Assembly (NCBI GenBank): GCA_913776615.1
Contig: CAJYPK010000009.1
Span: 28,220 to 92,219 of the forward strand
Reading direction: 5' to 3'
Length of the DNA: 64,000 nt
Source of the DNA: an uncultured Hymenobacter sp.
Lineage (GTDB): Bacteria; Bacteroidota; Bacteroidia; Cytophagales; Hymenobacteraceae
Shown: positions 34,052 to 42,148 of the stretch, piece after piece
Layout of the letters: each line of letters begins with the position of its first letter
Position numbering within the stretch: the stretch's first letter is position 1
Program-made: the position numbers and the translations under genes
The notes under the pieces: generated by a model
Told to the model about the DNA's origin: nothing
Databases searched by the model: none
What the model saw: only the letters and a program-made list of their open reading frames with translations

Positions 34052-34059
34052 GCAAAGGT
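34052..34059 (-). promoter_or_regulatory. -7 box of the SAM-riboswitch leader
   Basis: CAAAGGTA on the plus strand reads TACCTTTG on the minus strand, an exact TAnnTTTG match, placed about 30 nt before the aptamer. Confidence 0.6.
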
Positions 34060-34086
34060 ACGACCGGGCGGCCGATTGGCGGACGG

Positions 34087-34737
34087 CTAGGCGGGCAGGC
34101 CGCCCTGCTCCCAGGCCGCGAGCTCGGCTTGCAGGTTGCGGCGGGCGGGCGCGTCGAAGGCGGCGCGCAGCGCCGGGGTGTGAAACAGCACGGGCGCGGC
34201 CAGCAGCTTGGCCAGCACCTGGCTGCGGCCGGTGCGGTAAAGCGGCTCGGGCACGAGCTGATACTCCCGGCGCACCTGGCGGGCGTACTCCCAGTACGCG
34301 GCCGCGGGTGCCCCCAGGATGCTCAGGTCGGCATCCAGAAACAAGAGCAGGTCGGCATCGTCGGGCGGCTGGGGCTGGGTGTGGTCGGCCGTGCGGCAGA
34401 TGAGGTCGGCCACGCGCTCGCGGCGGACGGGCTCCAGGGTAGTTTCGGCCAAAAAGGCCAGCGCCCACTCGGCGCTTCTGGCCTCGTTGTCGGGGCGCAG
34501 CGCCTCATACACGGCATCGTGGTACCAGATGGCCAGCGCCACTACCGTGGCATCCTGCGGCGGCAAAGCCGCGACCTGCGCAAACAGGTTTTCCAGGTGC
34601 TGCACGTTGTGGTAGTGGCGCTCGGGGGCGCCGTAGGCAGTTAAGAGCTTTTCCAGCTCGGCCGCGCGGCGGGCGGTATCGGCCAGCAACGGGGCCGTGA
34701 GGGCGTGCCACTGCTGGCGGAGAAGGTCGAGGCTCAT
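34087..34737 (-). CDS. HD-superfamily metal-dependent phosphohydrolase (COG4339 type)
   Basis: 216-aa protein with an HD-type metal site: HYHNVQHLENLF near residue 41 supplies the first His, and AIWYHDAVYE near residue 68 is the HD pair. ICRTADHTQ and LFLDADLSILG continue the family pattern. Substrate unknown. Cytoplasmic. It lies 15 bp after the oxidoreductase gene on the same strand and is probably co-transcribed with it. Its stop lies about 28 bp before the promoter box of the riboswitch leader. Confidence 0.82.
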   Translation of the reverse strand: MSLDLLRQQWHALTAPLLADTARRAAELEKLLTAYGAPERHYHNVQHLENLFAQVAALPPQDATVVALAIWYHDAVYEALRPDNEARSAEWALAFLAETTLEPVRRERVADLICRTADHTQPQPPDDADLLLFLDADLSILGAPAAAYWEYARQVRREYQLVPEPLYRTGRSQVLAKLLAAPVLFHTPALRAAFDAPARRNLQAELAAWEQGGLPA

Positions 34738-34752
34738 GGCGGGGAAAAGGAG

Positions 34753-35778
34753 CTAGCGGAGGGCGTAGATGCGCTCGATAATTTCTACCACCTTCAGCCC
34801 GTCGAGGGCGTTGGTGGTGGCTTGGCTGCGCTGCTGCAAGGTACTGACTACGTTGTCGATTACCTGCACGTGGTTGGCGGCCGAGCCCTGGTAGGCACCG
34901 TAGCTGTTGGCGGGGTTGGTGGGGGGCAGCGTCGGCAACTCATACTCTTGCAGGTGGCAATACTCCACCTTATCGAGGTACTGCCCGCCGATTTTGAGCG
35001 CGCCGCGGGCGGCCACCACCGTGAGCGAGCTTTCGAGATTGCGATCCCACACGGCGGTGCTGTAGCTGAGCGTGCCGCTCCCGCCCCGTACGAGGTCGAA
35101 GGTCACGAGGCCGCTATCCTCAAACTCGGTCAGGCCCTGATGGGTGAAATCCCGAAACCGCGCCGCGAGATTGGTAACGTCGCCGAACACCCAGTACAGC
35201 AAATCCACGAAGTGGCTGAACTGCGTGAACAGCGTGCCGCCGTCGAGCGCCTGCGTGCCCCGCCAGCCGCCGGGCTGGTAGTAGCGGGCGTCGCGGTTCC
35301 AGAAGCAGTTGAGCTGCACCAGAAATACCTCCCCCAGCCGACCTTCCTCGACCACCTGCTTGAGCCAGGCGGCGGGCGGCGAGTAGCGGTTCTGCATCAC
35401 GCCAAAAACCAGGCGCCCGGTTTGCTGGGCGGTGCGCACGAGTAGCTCCGCGTCGGCCGTGCTGAGGGCCAGGGGCTTTTCGACGACCACGTGCCGGCCG
35501 GCGCGCAGGCCAGCCACCGCCTGCGGGGCGTGCAGGCCGTTGGGCGTGGCCACCGTGAGTACATCGGCGGCGGGGCCGTGGGCCAGGTAGTCTTCCAGGG
35601 ACAGAAAGAACGGTACCCCGGGAAACTCGGCCGCGAGGCCGGCCCGCAGTTCGGGGCGCACGTCGATGAGGGCGACCAGGCTGGCCCCGGCGTGGCGCGC
35701 CACCAGCGCCGCGTGGCGCCGGCCAATGTGGCCTACGCCGCAGATGGCAAAACGAATGGGCAAAGAAGCAAACCCCAT
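34753..35778 (-). CDS. Gfo/Idh/MocA-family sugar oxidoreductase
   Basis: 341-aa NAD(P)-dependent oxidoreductase. Rossmann motif AICGVGHIGRRHAAL near residue 8, VATPNGLHAPQAVAGL, and the family signature HVVVEKPLA with the catalytic-type Lys near residue 95. The C-terminal domain has GGTLFTQFSHFVDLLYWVFGD. The pattern resembles WbpB-type nucleotide-sugar dehydrogenases. A DegT-type aminotransferase lies 2 kb away (37.7 kb), as in WbpB/WbpE pairs, but on this evidence the pathway is only a suggestion. ATG 35778 is preferred over an upstream in-frame start at 35835, which adds non-conserved residues. Confidence 0.85.
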   Translation of the reverse strand: MGFASLPIRFAICGVGHIGRRHAALVARHAGASLVALIDVRPELRAGLAAEFPGVPFFLSLEDYLAHGPAADVLTVATPNGLHAPQAVAGLRAGRHVVVEKPLALSTADAELLVRTAQQTGRLVFGVMQNRYSPPAAWLKQVVEEGRLGEVFLVQLNCFWNRDARYYQPGGWRGTQALDGGTLFTQFSHFVDLLYWVFGDVTNLAARFRDFTHQGLTEFEDSGLVTFDLVRGGSGTLSYSTAVWDRNLESSLTVVAARGALKIGGQYLDKVEYCHLQEYELPTLPPTNPANSYGAYQGSAANHVQVIDNVVSTLQQRSQATTNALDGLKVVEIIERIYALR

Positions 35779-36066
35779 AGAAACACTAGTACAAGCCGGC
35801 TGTGCTCGTTTGCCCCTGCCCCAGCCACGCACCAAAGCTAGCGGCTGGCTCCAACATCTGCCCCGGGGCCGGTCTCAATTTTCCCTCGGCCAGCCAGGCA
35901 GCGCTACACTGCTACCCGTAAAAATACGCATTCTGCAAAACCAGAATTTTTACGCTTAAAGCTGCCTGAGCAGTGGCCGTTGCTTTGCACCACTACTGGA
36001 ACGAAGCCAGTGGTGGCGGGTCCGAAAAGCCTATAGAGTAGGTACATTTTTCCTTTCCTAACAATC
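35779..36066. promoter_or_regulatory. Divergent intergenic region with hairpin
   Basis: 288-bp region between divergent genes. A bulged A-T rich inverted repeat CGTAAAAAT..ATTTTTACG with an inner ATTCTG/CAGAAT stem lies at about 35917-35954. TACATTTT at 36042-36049 is a one-mismatch -7 box for the gene at 36067. Nothing else is recognised. Confidence 0.4.
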
Positions 36067-37677
36067 ATGGCAGTTTATCAGGTAGCACTCAGCCGGCGTA
36101 AGTCCCGGGCCTCCAACCAAGCCGCTGACTGGGCTCAGCCCGTCGAAGCCGACTCCGCGGCCGAGGCAATCCGGCGCGCCCACGCCAGTTGGGTGGCCAG
36201 CAGCCCGGCCCGGCCCGTGCCCCCGCTGGAGCGCGTGGGCAAGCTGGCGCAACGCCAGGGTACGCTACTGGCCGAGGCCGCTACCACGCTCGACCCGGCC
36301 CAGCAGGAATTCACGGCCAAGTTTGAGGCGGCCGTGGCCAAGGCGCTGGGTAAAAAGCTGGATGGCAAATTCAGCTCGGTGAACTACCCCAGCGGGTTCA
36401 ACTACGGCATTACCTACGGCCCCAATGCCTATTTCAACCAGGCCACGCTGCAAGACCTGGATACGCTGCTGGGAACCTCCAGCAGCGGGGAGCTGATCCT
36501 GACCGGGGGCGGCTTCTCCGGCTTGTATGCGCAGTTGCTGCAAACGGTTGGCTTCGTATTTTCGGCCAAGGACGCGCAGATCATGCAGGACCAGGACACC
36601 AAGGCCGAATCGCAGATAGCTTCCGTACTGGCCGAATTCGAGGCGGCCGGGGGCGAGTACACCGACCCGCTGCCGTTTGGCGGCAAAATCCAGGACGTGT
36701 ACGACCAGTTGCTGGCCAAGTACGAGAGCATTGCCAAGCTGCCGGTTTCGCTCAACAGCCTGCGCAATGCCATCGCCGCCTACCAAAAAATAGCTAACCA
36801 GAGCTACAAGCTGCACGAGCGCTATTACAGCGCTACCGACCGCCTGAACGCGGCCATCGACGCCGTGCAATACCCGACTAAGGAAAACGGGGGTGTACAG
36901 GTTAACAGCGCCGCGTACTACGTCGATTACAATCACAAGAAGCTGCCTACCGTCAATAAGCTGATTGCGGAGCTGCAAAACACCAAAAGCCTGGTTAAGA
37001 TGAGCTTGGTGTTTAACAACTTCGAAGCGATGTCTTCGCAGGTTTCCATTCAGGGGGGGGCCAAGGTGAGCATTCCGCTGGGCAGCATCCTCGGTATTTC
37101 GCTCTCGGCATCGGCCTCGTACAGCGTAACCAAGTACACGAGCAGCGCTTCGACCATGACGATGAACGTCTCGTATCCCGGCGTAACGACGGTGGCGGCC
37201 CTGCCCACCGAATTAGCCGCCAACAGCCTGACCGGTTGGTACGATAACAACATCCTGACGCAGGTGGCAGCCAATTCGCCCGACGGCAATGATTTTGCCC
37301 ACACCGGCTATGCCTTTCTCAACGGCGAATACGACCCGAAGCAGTACTTCGGCGTAGGCAAGCTGTTTTCGCGCCTCAAAACCTTCGTTATCAGCCAGGA
37401 GCCTACTATGGAAATAGTGTTCACCGGGGTTGATGTCGCCACCGTCCAAACCGACTTCCAGGTGGGAGCCAGCGCCCAGCTGAAGCTGTTCGGGCTGTTC
37501 TCGCTGGGCAGTGGCCAGGGCGAATACCAGGTTAAAGAAGTCAAGACCAGCTCCCAGGCCGGGCAGGTTACCGTTACGTTTGGGCCCGCCTCGCCGCCCA
37601 GCGGCACGGTGCCGCTCGCGCAGCAAGTAGCCTACGTGCTAGGCGGCGTGGCCTCGTATCCGCCCAATAACATCTAA
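36067..37677 (+). CDS. Orphan beta-rich protein of unknown function
   Basis: 536-aa protein that I do not recognise. No signal peptide and no clear membrane helix. Residues about 1-65 are basic and alanine-rich. Residues about 140-320 contain helical, coiled-coil-prone segments (DTKAESQIASVLAEFEAAGG, YERYYSATDR-like stretches). Residues about 325-380 alternate small polar and hydrophobic residues (KVSIPLGSILGISLSASASY, then TKYTSSASTMTMNVSYPG), as amphipathic beta hairpins do. A second Ser/Val-rich strand region (about 455-510) closes the chain. The helical-then-hairpin layout recalls pore-forming or MACPF-like proteins, but no family motif supports this. A good hairpin terminator follows. 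It lies alone between divergent and convergent sugar genes. Confidence 0.6.
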   Translation: MAVYQVALSRRKSRASNQAADWAQPVEADSAAEAIRRAHASWVASSPARPVPPLERVGKLAQRQGTLLAEAATTLDPAQQEFTAKFEAAVAKALGKKLDGKFSSVNYPSGFNYGITYGPNAYFNQATLQDLDTLLGTSSSGELILTGGGFSGLYAQLLQTVGFVFSAKDAQIMQDQDTKAESQIASVLAEFEAAGGEYTDPLPFGGKIQDVYDQLLAKYESIAKLPVSLNSLRNAIAAYQKIANQSYKLHERYYSATDRLNAAIDAVQYPTKENGGVQVNSAAYYVDYNHKKLPTVNKLIAELQNTKSLVKMSLVFNNFEAMSSQVSIQGGAKVSIPLGSILGISLSASASYSVTKYTSSASTMTMNVSYPGVTTVAALPTELAANSLTGWYDNNILTQVAANSPDGNDFAHTGYAFLNGEYDPKQYFGVGKLFSRLKTFVISQEPTMEIVFTGVDVATVQTDFQVGASAQLKLFGLFSLGSGQGEYQVKEVKTSSQAGQVTVTFGPASPPSGTVPLAQQVAYVLGGVASYPPNNI

Positions 37678-37706
37678 GACGCAACCCTGCGTCGGTACGC
37701 CGGATT

Positions 37707-37740
37707 TGCCCGCTCAGGCTGTGCCTGGGCGGGCTTTTGT
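37707..37740 (+). terminator. Terminator after the orphan protein
   Basis: 12-bp stem GCCCGCTCAGGC with its partner (one G-U) around a 3-nt loop, followed by TTTTGT. Confidence 0.8.
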
Positions 37741-37747
37741 CGCTTGG

Positions 37748-38890
37748 CTACCTGGCACAGGCTTGGCCGAGCACGGTCGCTACGTACGCCTGCTGCGCCG
37801 CGCTGAGCATCGGCTGCACGGGTAGCGACAGCACTTCCCGGCACAGCTGCTCAGCCACCGGAAACTGCCCCCGCCGGTAGCCCAGCGACGCGTAGGCCGG
37901 CTGCGTGGATACCGGCAGCGGGTAGTAAACGGCACTCGGAATCCCGTGCGCTTGCAAGTGCGCCTGCACGGCATCGCGCCGGCCCTCCCCCTCAATTTTA
38001 ACGGTGTACTGGTGAAAGACGTGGCTGCTGCGCCGCTCGCGAACCGGCATGCACAGGCCGGGCAGCCCCGCCAGGGCTGCGTCGTAGCGCGCCGCCAGGG
38101 CCTGGCGAGCCGCCTGGGCGGCGGGCAGGTGGCGCAGCTTCACGCGCAGCAGGGCGGCTTGCAGGGTATCGAGGCGCGAGTTGAGGCCAACGCGCTGGTG
38201 CAGGTACTTCTGACTTTGGCCGTGGTTGGCTAGCTGCTGCAACCGGGCGGCGCGGGCCGCGTCGCGGGTAAAGAGCGCGCCGCCGTCGCCCAGGCAGCCT
38301 AAGTTTTTGCTGGGAAAAAACGAGGTGGTACCCACCTCCCCCACCGTACCCGCGTGGGCCACCCGGCCGCTGGCGAAGGTAAACGTGGCTCCCAGCGCCT
38401 GGGCGTTGTCCTCAATGAGGGCTACACCCGCCGCCTGGCAAATCGCCGTTAATTCTTCCAAATCAGCGCATTGCCCAAATAAATGCACCGCCACTACGGC
38501 CCCGGTACGGGGCGTCAGCGCCGCCCGCACGGCCGCCGGGTCCGCGTTGAAGGTGTCGGGCTGCACATCAACCAGCACGGGCCGCAAACCCAGCAGCACC
38601 GCCGCTTCCAAAGTAGCCACGTAGGTGAAGGCCGGCACGATAACCTCGGTGCCGGGCGGTAAATCCAGGCTCAGCAGGGCCAGGGTGAGGGCATCGGTGC
38701 CGTTGGCACAGGGCACCACGTGCGCGCCGCCCAGGTGCGCGCCCAACTCGGCGGCAAACTGCCCCACGGCCGGCCCCTGGATGAATGCGGCCTCGCGCAC
38801 CGTCGCCTGCCAGGCGGCATCTAGCTCGGCTTGGTAAACGGCGTGCTCGGCCGGCAGGTCGAGCATGTGAATGGGCGGCAAATCAGGCAA
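37748..38890 (-). CDS. DegT/DnrJ/EryC1-family sugar aminotransferase
   Basis: 380-aa PLP-dependent nucleotide-sugar aminotransferase. PLP Lys195 is in SFFPSKNLGCLGDGGA. ANGTDALTLAL, VPAFTYVATLEAA, EDNAQALGA and the C-terminal YYPLPVSTQPAY follow the WbpE/VioA/FdtB pattern, distinct from the PseC at 15.4 kb. Together with the WbpB-like oxidoreductase at 34.8 kb it could make a 3-amino sugar for surface glycans (inference). TATCTTTG on the minus strand (38922-38929) gives it a promoter with a leader of about 25-30 nt. GT2 upstream has its own short leader. Confidence 0.88.
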   Translation of the reverse strand: MPDLPPIHMLDLPAEHAVYQAELDAAWQATVREAAFIQGPAVGQFAAELGAHLGGAHVVPCANGTDALTLALLSLDLPPGTEVIVPAFTYVATLEAAVLLGLRPVLVDVQPDTFNADPAAVRAALTPRTGAVVAVHLFGQCADLEELTAICQAAGVALIEDNAQALGATFTFASGRVAHAGTVGEVGTTSFFPSKNLGCLGDGGALFTRDAARAARLQQLANHGQSQKYLHQRVGLNSRLDTLQAALLRVKLRHLPAAQAARQALAARYDAALAGLPGLCMPVRERRSSHVFHQYTVKIEGEGRRDAVQAHLQAHGIPSAVYYPLPVSTQPAYASLGYRRGQFPVAEQLCREVLSLPVQPMLSAAQQAYVATVLGQACAR

Positions 38891-38921
38891 CAGCAGTAAT
38901 TTTTAAGGCACTAGCCGACGC

Positions 38922-38929
38922 CAAAGATA
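38922..38929 (-). promoter_or_regulatory. -7 box of the DegT aminotransferase gene
   Basis: CAAAGATA reads TATCTTTG on the minus strand, 32 bp before the ATG at 38890. Confidence 0.55.
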
Positions 38930-38933
38930 CTCA

Positions 38934-39854
38934 TCAGGACAGGGGCCAACCGGGCTCTTGCAGCAGCCACAGCAGCTTGAGCGCGTCGAGCACCCGCAGG
39001 CTGGGCCGGGCCGCCGTCAGCAGGTGGTGCCGTAGCGCGGGGGCCAGCGCGGCCAGCGCGGCGCGGGCCGGCACCCGCAGCCCCAGCTGGCCCAGCTGCC
39101 GGGCCGCCCGGACCAGGCGCGTAGCGGCCCCTAGCCCGTCGGTGCGCAGCACCTGGGCCAGGTTGCGCACGGCCTGCTGGCTTTTTTCCAAGAAGATGAC
39201 GGCGGGCTCCAGGCCGTCGTGCAGCACGGGGTTGTCGAGGTGCCGCACCGCTACGCCGGCCCGGGCCAGCTCCAGGCCCAGGCGCGTGTCCTCGTGGCCG
39301 TAGCCGCTCAGGCGCTCATCCAGCGAAAATCGCCGCAGCAGCTCGCTTTTCAGCAGCGCGTTATTGAGGGTGAGCTGGCTGGTGGGCTGGGCTTGGCGCA
39401 GGGCGGCCGGCCGCATTTCGCGGGCGCGGCCGTAGTGCCAGCGCAGGTACAGGGCAGGGTCGGCGGGTGGCGTCGGCTCGTAGGTGGTACCGCCGACGAA
39501 AAGAGCAACTTCTTCCGAAGCAGCGGCCTGCGCCTGGGCGTAGCGGGCCAGAAATTGGGCGTCGGGCAGGAGGCTGTCATTATCCAGCAGCAGCAGCCAC
39601 GCGTGGCGCGCCCGGGCCGCCAGCTGGTTGCGAATGGCGGCCCGGCCCACGTTGGCCGGCAGCTCGGCGTAGCGTACGGCGGGCAGGTGGGCCAGCGGCC
39701 GGTTTTGCAGCTGGTGTTCCTCGGCCGACTTATCATCCAGCAGCACGACTTCGACCGGCCCCGGCCAGTCGGCGGCCTGGGCCAGCAGGCTGACTACCAA
39801 CGGCGCAACGGCGCGGTTATAAACCGGAATCAGAATGGATAGCCCAGCTTGCAT
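38934..39854 (-). CDS. Family 2 glycosyltransferase
   Basis: 306-aa GT-A glycosyltransferase. The N-terminal LSILIPVYNRAVAPLV strand is the classical GT2 start, VEVVLLDDKS supplies the nucleotide-binding Asp residues, and LLLLDNDSLLPDAQF is the DxD-like metal site (DND). LSGYGHEDTRLGLELARAG matches the acceptor-side (E/D)D motif of the family. No membrane segment; donor unknown. ATG 39854 is chosen; an in-frame TTG two codons upstream is possible. It starts 19 bp after ftsE on the same strand. Confidence 0.87.
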   Translation of the reverse strand: MQAGLSILIPVYNRAVAPLVVSLLAQAADWPGPVEVVLLDDKSAEEHQLQNRPLAHLPAVRYAELPANVGRAAIRNQLAARARHAWLLLLDNDSLLPDAQFLARYAQAQAAASEEVALFVGGTTYEPTPPADPALYLRWHYGRAREMRPAALRQAQPTSQLTLNNALLKSELLRRFSLDERLSGYGHEDTRLGLELARAGVAVRHLDNPVLHDGLEPAVIFLEKSQQAVRNLAQVLRTDGLGAATRLVRAARQLGQLGLRVPARAALAALAPALRHHLLTAARPSLRVLDALKLLWLLQEPGWPLS

Positions 39855-39872
39855 CGGCAAAGGCGCGGCCGC

Positions 39873-40550
39873 CTAAGCGCGGGCCGAATCCAGCAGCTGC
39901 CCCTCGCGGCAGGTGAGCACGCGGTGCGGGTATTTTTCGAGCAGCTGAAAATTGTGGGTCGCCATGAGAATAGCCGTTCCCGCGTGGTTGATTTCCCGAA
40001 ACAGCTCCATGATGCCGTCGGCTACCTCGGGGTCGAGGTTGCCGGTGGGCTCGTCGGCCAGCAGCAGCACCGGCTCGTTGAGCAGGGCGCGGGCGATGAC
40101 GACCCGCTGCTGCTCGCCGCCCGATAGCCGGTGCGGCATCCGGCCCGCCACGCCGCTCAGGCCCACCTGGGTGAGCACCTCCTGCACCCGCTGCTGCTTG
40201 CGGGCCTTGCCGCGCCAGCCGGTGGCATTCAGCACAAAAAGCAGGTTCTCCCCCACCGAGCGGTCGCTCAGCAATTGGAAATCCTGAAACACAATGCCCA
40301 GCCGCCGCCGCAGATACGGCACTTTGCTCGCCGGCAGGCTAGCCAGGTCGAAGCCCGCCACGGTGCCCTCGCCTGCCAGCAGCGGCAGGTCGGCGTACAG
40401 GGTTTTAAGCAGCGACGACTTGCCCGCGCCGGTGCGCCCCACCAGGTAGGCAAACTCGCTCTTTTCCAGGGCAAACGTCACGTTTTCGAGCACCGCCCGC
40501 CCCTCCTGGGTGATGGTGCCCTCGCGCATCTCGACTATCGGCTCGGTCAT
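39873..40550 (-). CDS. ftsE: Cell division ATP-binding protein FtsE
   Basis: 225-aa ABC ATPase of the FtsE family, which with FtsX controls peptidoglycan hydrolysis at the septum. Walker [11 protein letters not shown]-loop VFQDFQLL (the DFQLL form is typical of FtsE), signature LSGGEQQR, Walker [12 protein letters not shown] and H-loop MATHN are all present. The FtsE-like N-terminus and short length separate it from LolD. The partner ftsX is not adjacent: the next gene is a GT2 and the gene before is a small unknown protein, so the pair is split in this genome. Confidence 0.9.
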   Translation of the reverse strand: MTEPIVEMREGTITQEGRAVLENVTFALEKSEFAYLVGRTGAGKSSLLKTLYADLPLLAGEGTVAGFDLASLPASKVPYLRRRLGIVFQDFQLLSDRSVGENLLFVLNATGWRGKARKQQRVQEVLTQVGLSGVAGRMPHRLSGGEQQRVVIARALLNEPVLLLADEPTGNLDPEVADGIMELFREINHAGTAILMATHNFQLLEKYPHRVLTCREGQLLDSARA

Positions 40551-40558
40551 AGCAGCTT

Positions 40559-40762
40559 CTAGAGTTCCAGCTTGCGCAATTTCCCAAATTCCAGCTCCGA
40601 AATCACGGCGGCCAGCGGCTCTTCCTGGCCTTCCAGCCCGTAGCGGTGCAGGTCTTTGAGCGGCCGGTCGGCCCGGAAATAGGCAATCAGCACGAAATGC
40701 TCGTCGCGCAGCTGGATGTAATCCGGAATTTTGGCCTTGCCTTTTACTTTGATGATGTACAC
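40559..40762 (-). CDS. Small conserved hypothetical protein
   Basis: 67-aa protein beginning with GTG at 40762. It contains strand-like segments (MYIIKVKGKAKIPDYIQLRDEHFVLIAYF) and ends in SELEFGKLRKLEL. No recognised domain. Only 8 bp separate it from ftsE, so the two are probably co-transcribed and perhaps functionally linked. It follows a family A inverted repeat that separates it from the aldolase gene. Confidence 0.65.
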   Translation of the reverse strand: MYIIKVKGKAKIPDYIQLRDEHFVLIAYFRADRPLKDLHRYGLEGQEEPLAAVISELEFGKLRKLEL

Positions 40763-40768
40763 TTTAAG

Positions 40769-40859
40769 AGAATTATGAGTTAGAAGTTATGAGTTATGAG
40801 TTAATAGCCATGAGTCGCCGGGCGGAACTCATAACTCATAACTTCTAACTCATAATTCT
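40769..40859. repeat. Family A inverted repeat, perfect arms
   Basis: 34-bp exactly complementary arms (40769-40802, 40826-40859) of iterated GTTATGAGTTA words around a 23-nt loop. It lies between two co-directional minus-strand genes, two bases from the aldolase stop and seven from the next start. Confidence 0.93.
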
Positions 40860-40860
40860 A

Positions 40861-41517
40861 CTAAGCGTTTACTTTTTTGTGGTCGGCCAGGAAGGCAGCC
40901 AGGCCCTTGTCGGTGAGCGGGTGGTGGAGCAGGCCGGTGATGACGTTGAGCGGGCAGGTGACGACGTCGGCGCCCAGCTCGGCGCACTGAATGAGGTGCG
41001 GCACGTGGCGCACGCTGGCGGCCAGTACTTCGGTAGCATAGCCGTAGTTGGCGAAAATCTCCACAATCTGGCCGATCAGGCCCAGGCCGTCGGCCCCGAT
41101 ATCGTCCAGGCGGCCCACGAAGGGCGATACGTAGGTAGCGCCCGCCTTGGCGGCCAGCAAGGCTTGGCCAGCCGAGAAGATGAGCGTGCAGTTGGTACGA
41201 ATACCCTTGTCGCTAAAGTATTTGATGGCCTTTACACCGTCCTTGATCATGGGCACTTTTACCACGATGTTGGGGTGCAGGTCGGCCAGGGCCTCGCCCT
41301 CGCGCACGATGCCCTCGAAATCGGTGGCAATTACCTCGGCCGACACGTCGCCGTCCACGATGTCGCAGATGGCCCGGTAGTGCGCCATCACGGCATCAGT
41401 ACCCCGGATGCCTTCTTTAGCCATCAGCGAGGGGTTGGTGGTAACGCCATCGAGTACGCCGAGGTCTACGGCTTCCTGAATCTCGGCCAGGTTGGCCGTA
41501 TCGATAAAAAACTTCAT
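40861..41517 (-). CDS. fsa: Transaldolase-like fructose-6-phosphate aldolase
   Basis: 218-aa protein of the short transaldolase family (TalC/MipB/FSA). It starts [13 protein letters not shown], has [11 protein letters not shown] near residue 26 and the Schiff-base Lys87 in VVKVPM, followed by [26 protein letters not shown]. The length is that of the compact subfamily, which includes both true transaldolases and fructose-6-phosphate aldolases, so the exact reaction is uncertain. Repeats flank it on both sides: family B before the start, family A after the stop. Confidence 0.9.
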   Translation of the reverse strand: MKFFIDTANLAEIQEAVDLGVLDGVTTNPSLMAKEGIRGTDAVMAHYRAICDIVDGDVSAEVIATDFEGIVREGEALADLHPNIVVKVPMIKDGVKAIKYFSDKGIRTNCTLIFSAGQALLAAKAGATYVSPFVGRLDDIGADGLGLIGQIVEIFANYGYATEVLAASVRHVPHLIQCAELGADVVTCPLNVITGLLHHPLTDKGLAAFLADHKKVNA

Positions 41518-41522
41518 TCGTA

Positions 41523-41621
41523 AGCTGTTAGCTACTAGCTGTTAGCTGCTAGCTTTCCATTGTTAGCAAACCCAGCTTACCTGGCGACGCGCTAACAGCT
41601 ACTAGCTAGCCGCTAACAGCT
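41523..41621. repeat. Family B inverted repeat
   Basis: Imperfect arms of about 31 bp (41523-41554 and 41591-41621) of iterated AGCTGTTAGCTACT words, beginning five bases upstream of the aldolase start codon, so inside its probable leader. Confidence 0.85.
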
Positions 41622-41704
41622 CCAAAAATAAAACCGGCCCAAAGCTACGCGCTGGCTACCTAAAGTCGGCAGACGGACGCAGCTCGGGGCCGGTTGGAAA
41701 AGAC

Positions 41705-41801
41705 AAAAAAAGCGAGCCAAAATCGCACCGCTCAACCACCTACCCTTGCTGCCTTCCGGCCCTGGGGGAGTTCAGCAGGAGCTGGTCGTTCTGACTCGCC
41801 G
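41705..41801 (-). ncRNA. ffs: Small signal recognition particle RNA (4.5S-like)
   Basis: On the minus strand the RNA contains CAGGGCCGGAAGGCAGCA, the SRP helix 8 region with the GGAA tetraloop and the symmetric and asymmetric internal loops bound by Ffh. The ends pair: GGCGAGUC near 41800-41793 with GGCUCGC at 41718-41712, followed by a run of seven U (41711-41705). Length of about 97 nt fits the small bacterial SRP RNA without an Alu domain. A TATCTTTG box lies immediately upstream. It binds Ffh, encoded at 11.4-12.7 kb. Confidence 0.95.
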
Positions 41802-41804
41802 GTG

Positions 41805-41812
41805 CAAAGATA
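41805..41812 (-). promoter_or_regulatory. -7 box of the SRP RNA
   Basis: CAAAGATA reads TATCTTTG on the minus strand, placing the start near 41800. A family D repeat begins at the very next base (41813). Confidence 0.65.
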
Positions 41813-42146
41813 GACCGCAGATTTAACGGATGAAACGGATTGCGCGGCTACGCCCGCCGTTGGCGGGCTGACTGGCTTGGTTTTTAGGTTTTTAATGGAC
41901 AAAAATATTTTTTACTTGGGAATCAGCCGCAAGAAAAAGCTGGGCTAGCCGTGCTATCAGGGGCAAAACGGGGGTATTTTTGCACCCACTTTTCTCCGGC
42001 CCAGCCGGAAAACTATTACCAAGCTGCTAATCTGACCCCGCCTGTTTACCCCCCAAAGCAGCGTCAGCCATCAGTCCCGCCAGCATAGTCAGCCTGCTTT
42101 AGCAGGCGTATCCACGAAATCCGTTAAATCCGTTAAATCTGCGGTC
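41813..42146. repeat. Family D inverted pair spanning the guaA upstream region
   Basis: Two copies of the GACCGCAGATTTAACGG repeat face outward (41813-41873 and 42087-42146), enclosing about 213 bp. One outer end touches the SRP RNA -7 box, the other lies two bases before the guaA ATG. The enclosed stretch holds a TATTTTTG box (41975-41982) and a GGGGTATTTTTGCACCC-type context. Confidence 0.85.
41975..41982 (+). promoter_or_regulatory. Candidate -7 box of guaA
   Basis: TATTTTTG matches TAnnTTTG 167 bp before the guaA start. If used, the leader carries a complete family D repeat. No guanine riboswitch was seen. Confidence 0.4.
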
Positions 42147-42148
42147 TT

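Noticed and set aside
33975..34403. 142-codon plus-strand frame
   Set aside because: Overlaps the riboswitch leader and the HD hydrolase antisense; Arg/Ala/Pro-rich with no recognisable feature.
41874..42148. Purine riboswitch in the guaA leader
   Set aside because: No conserved purine-aptamer core or loop-loop kissing sequences; only a promoter box and repeat DNA are visible.
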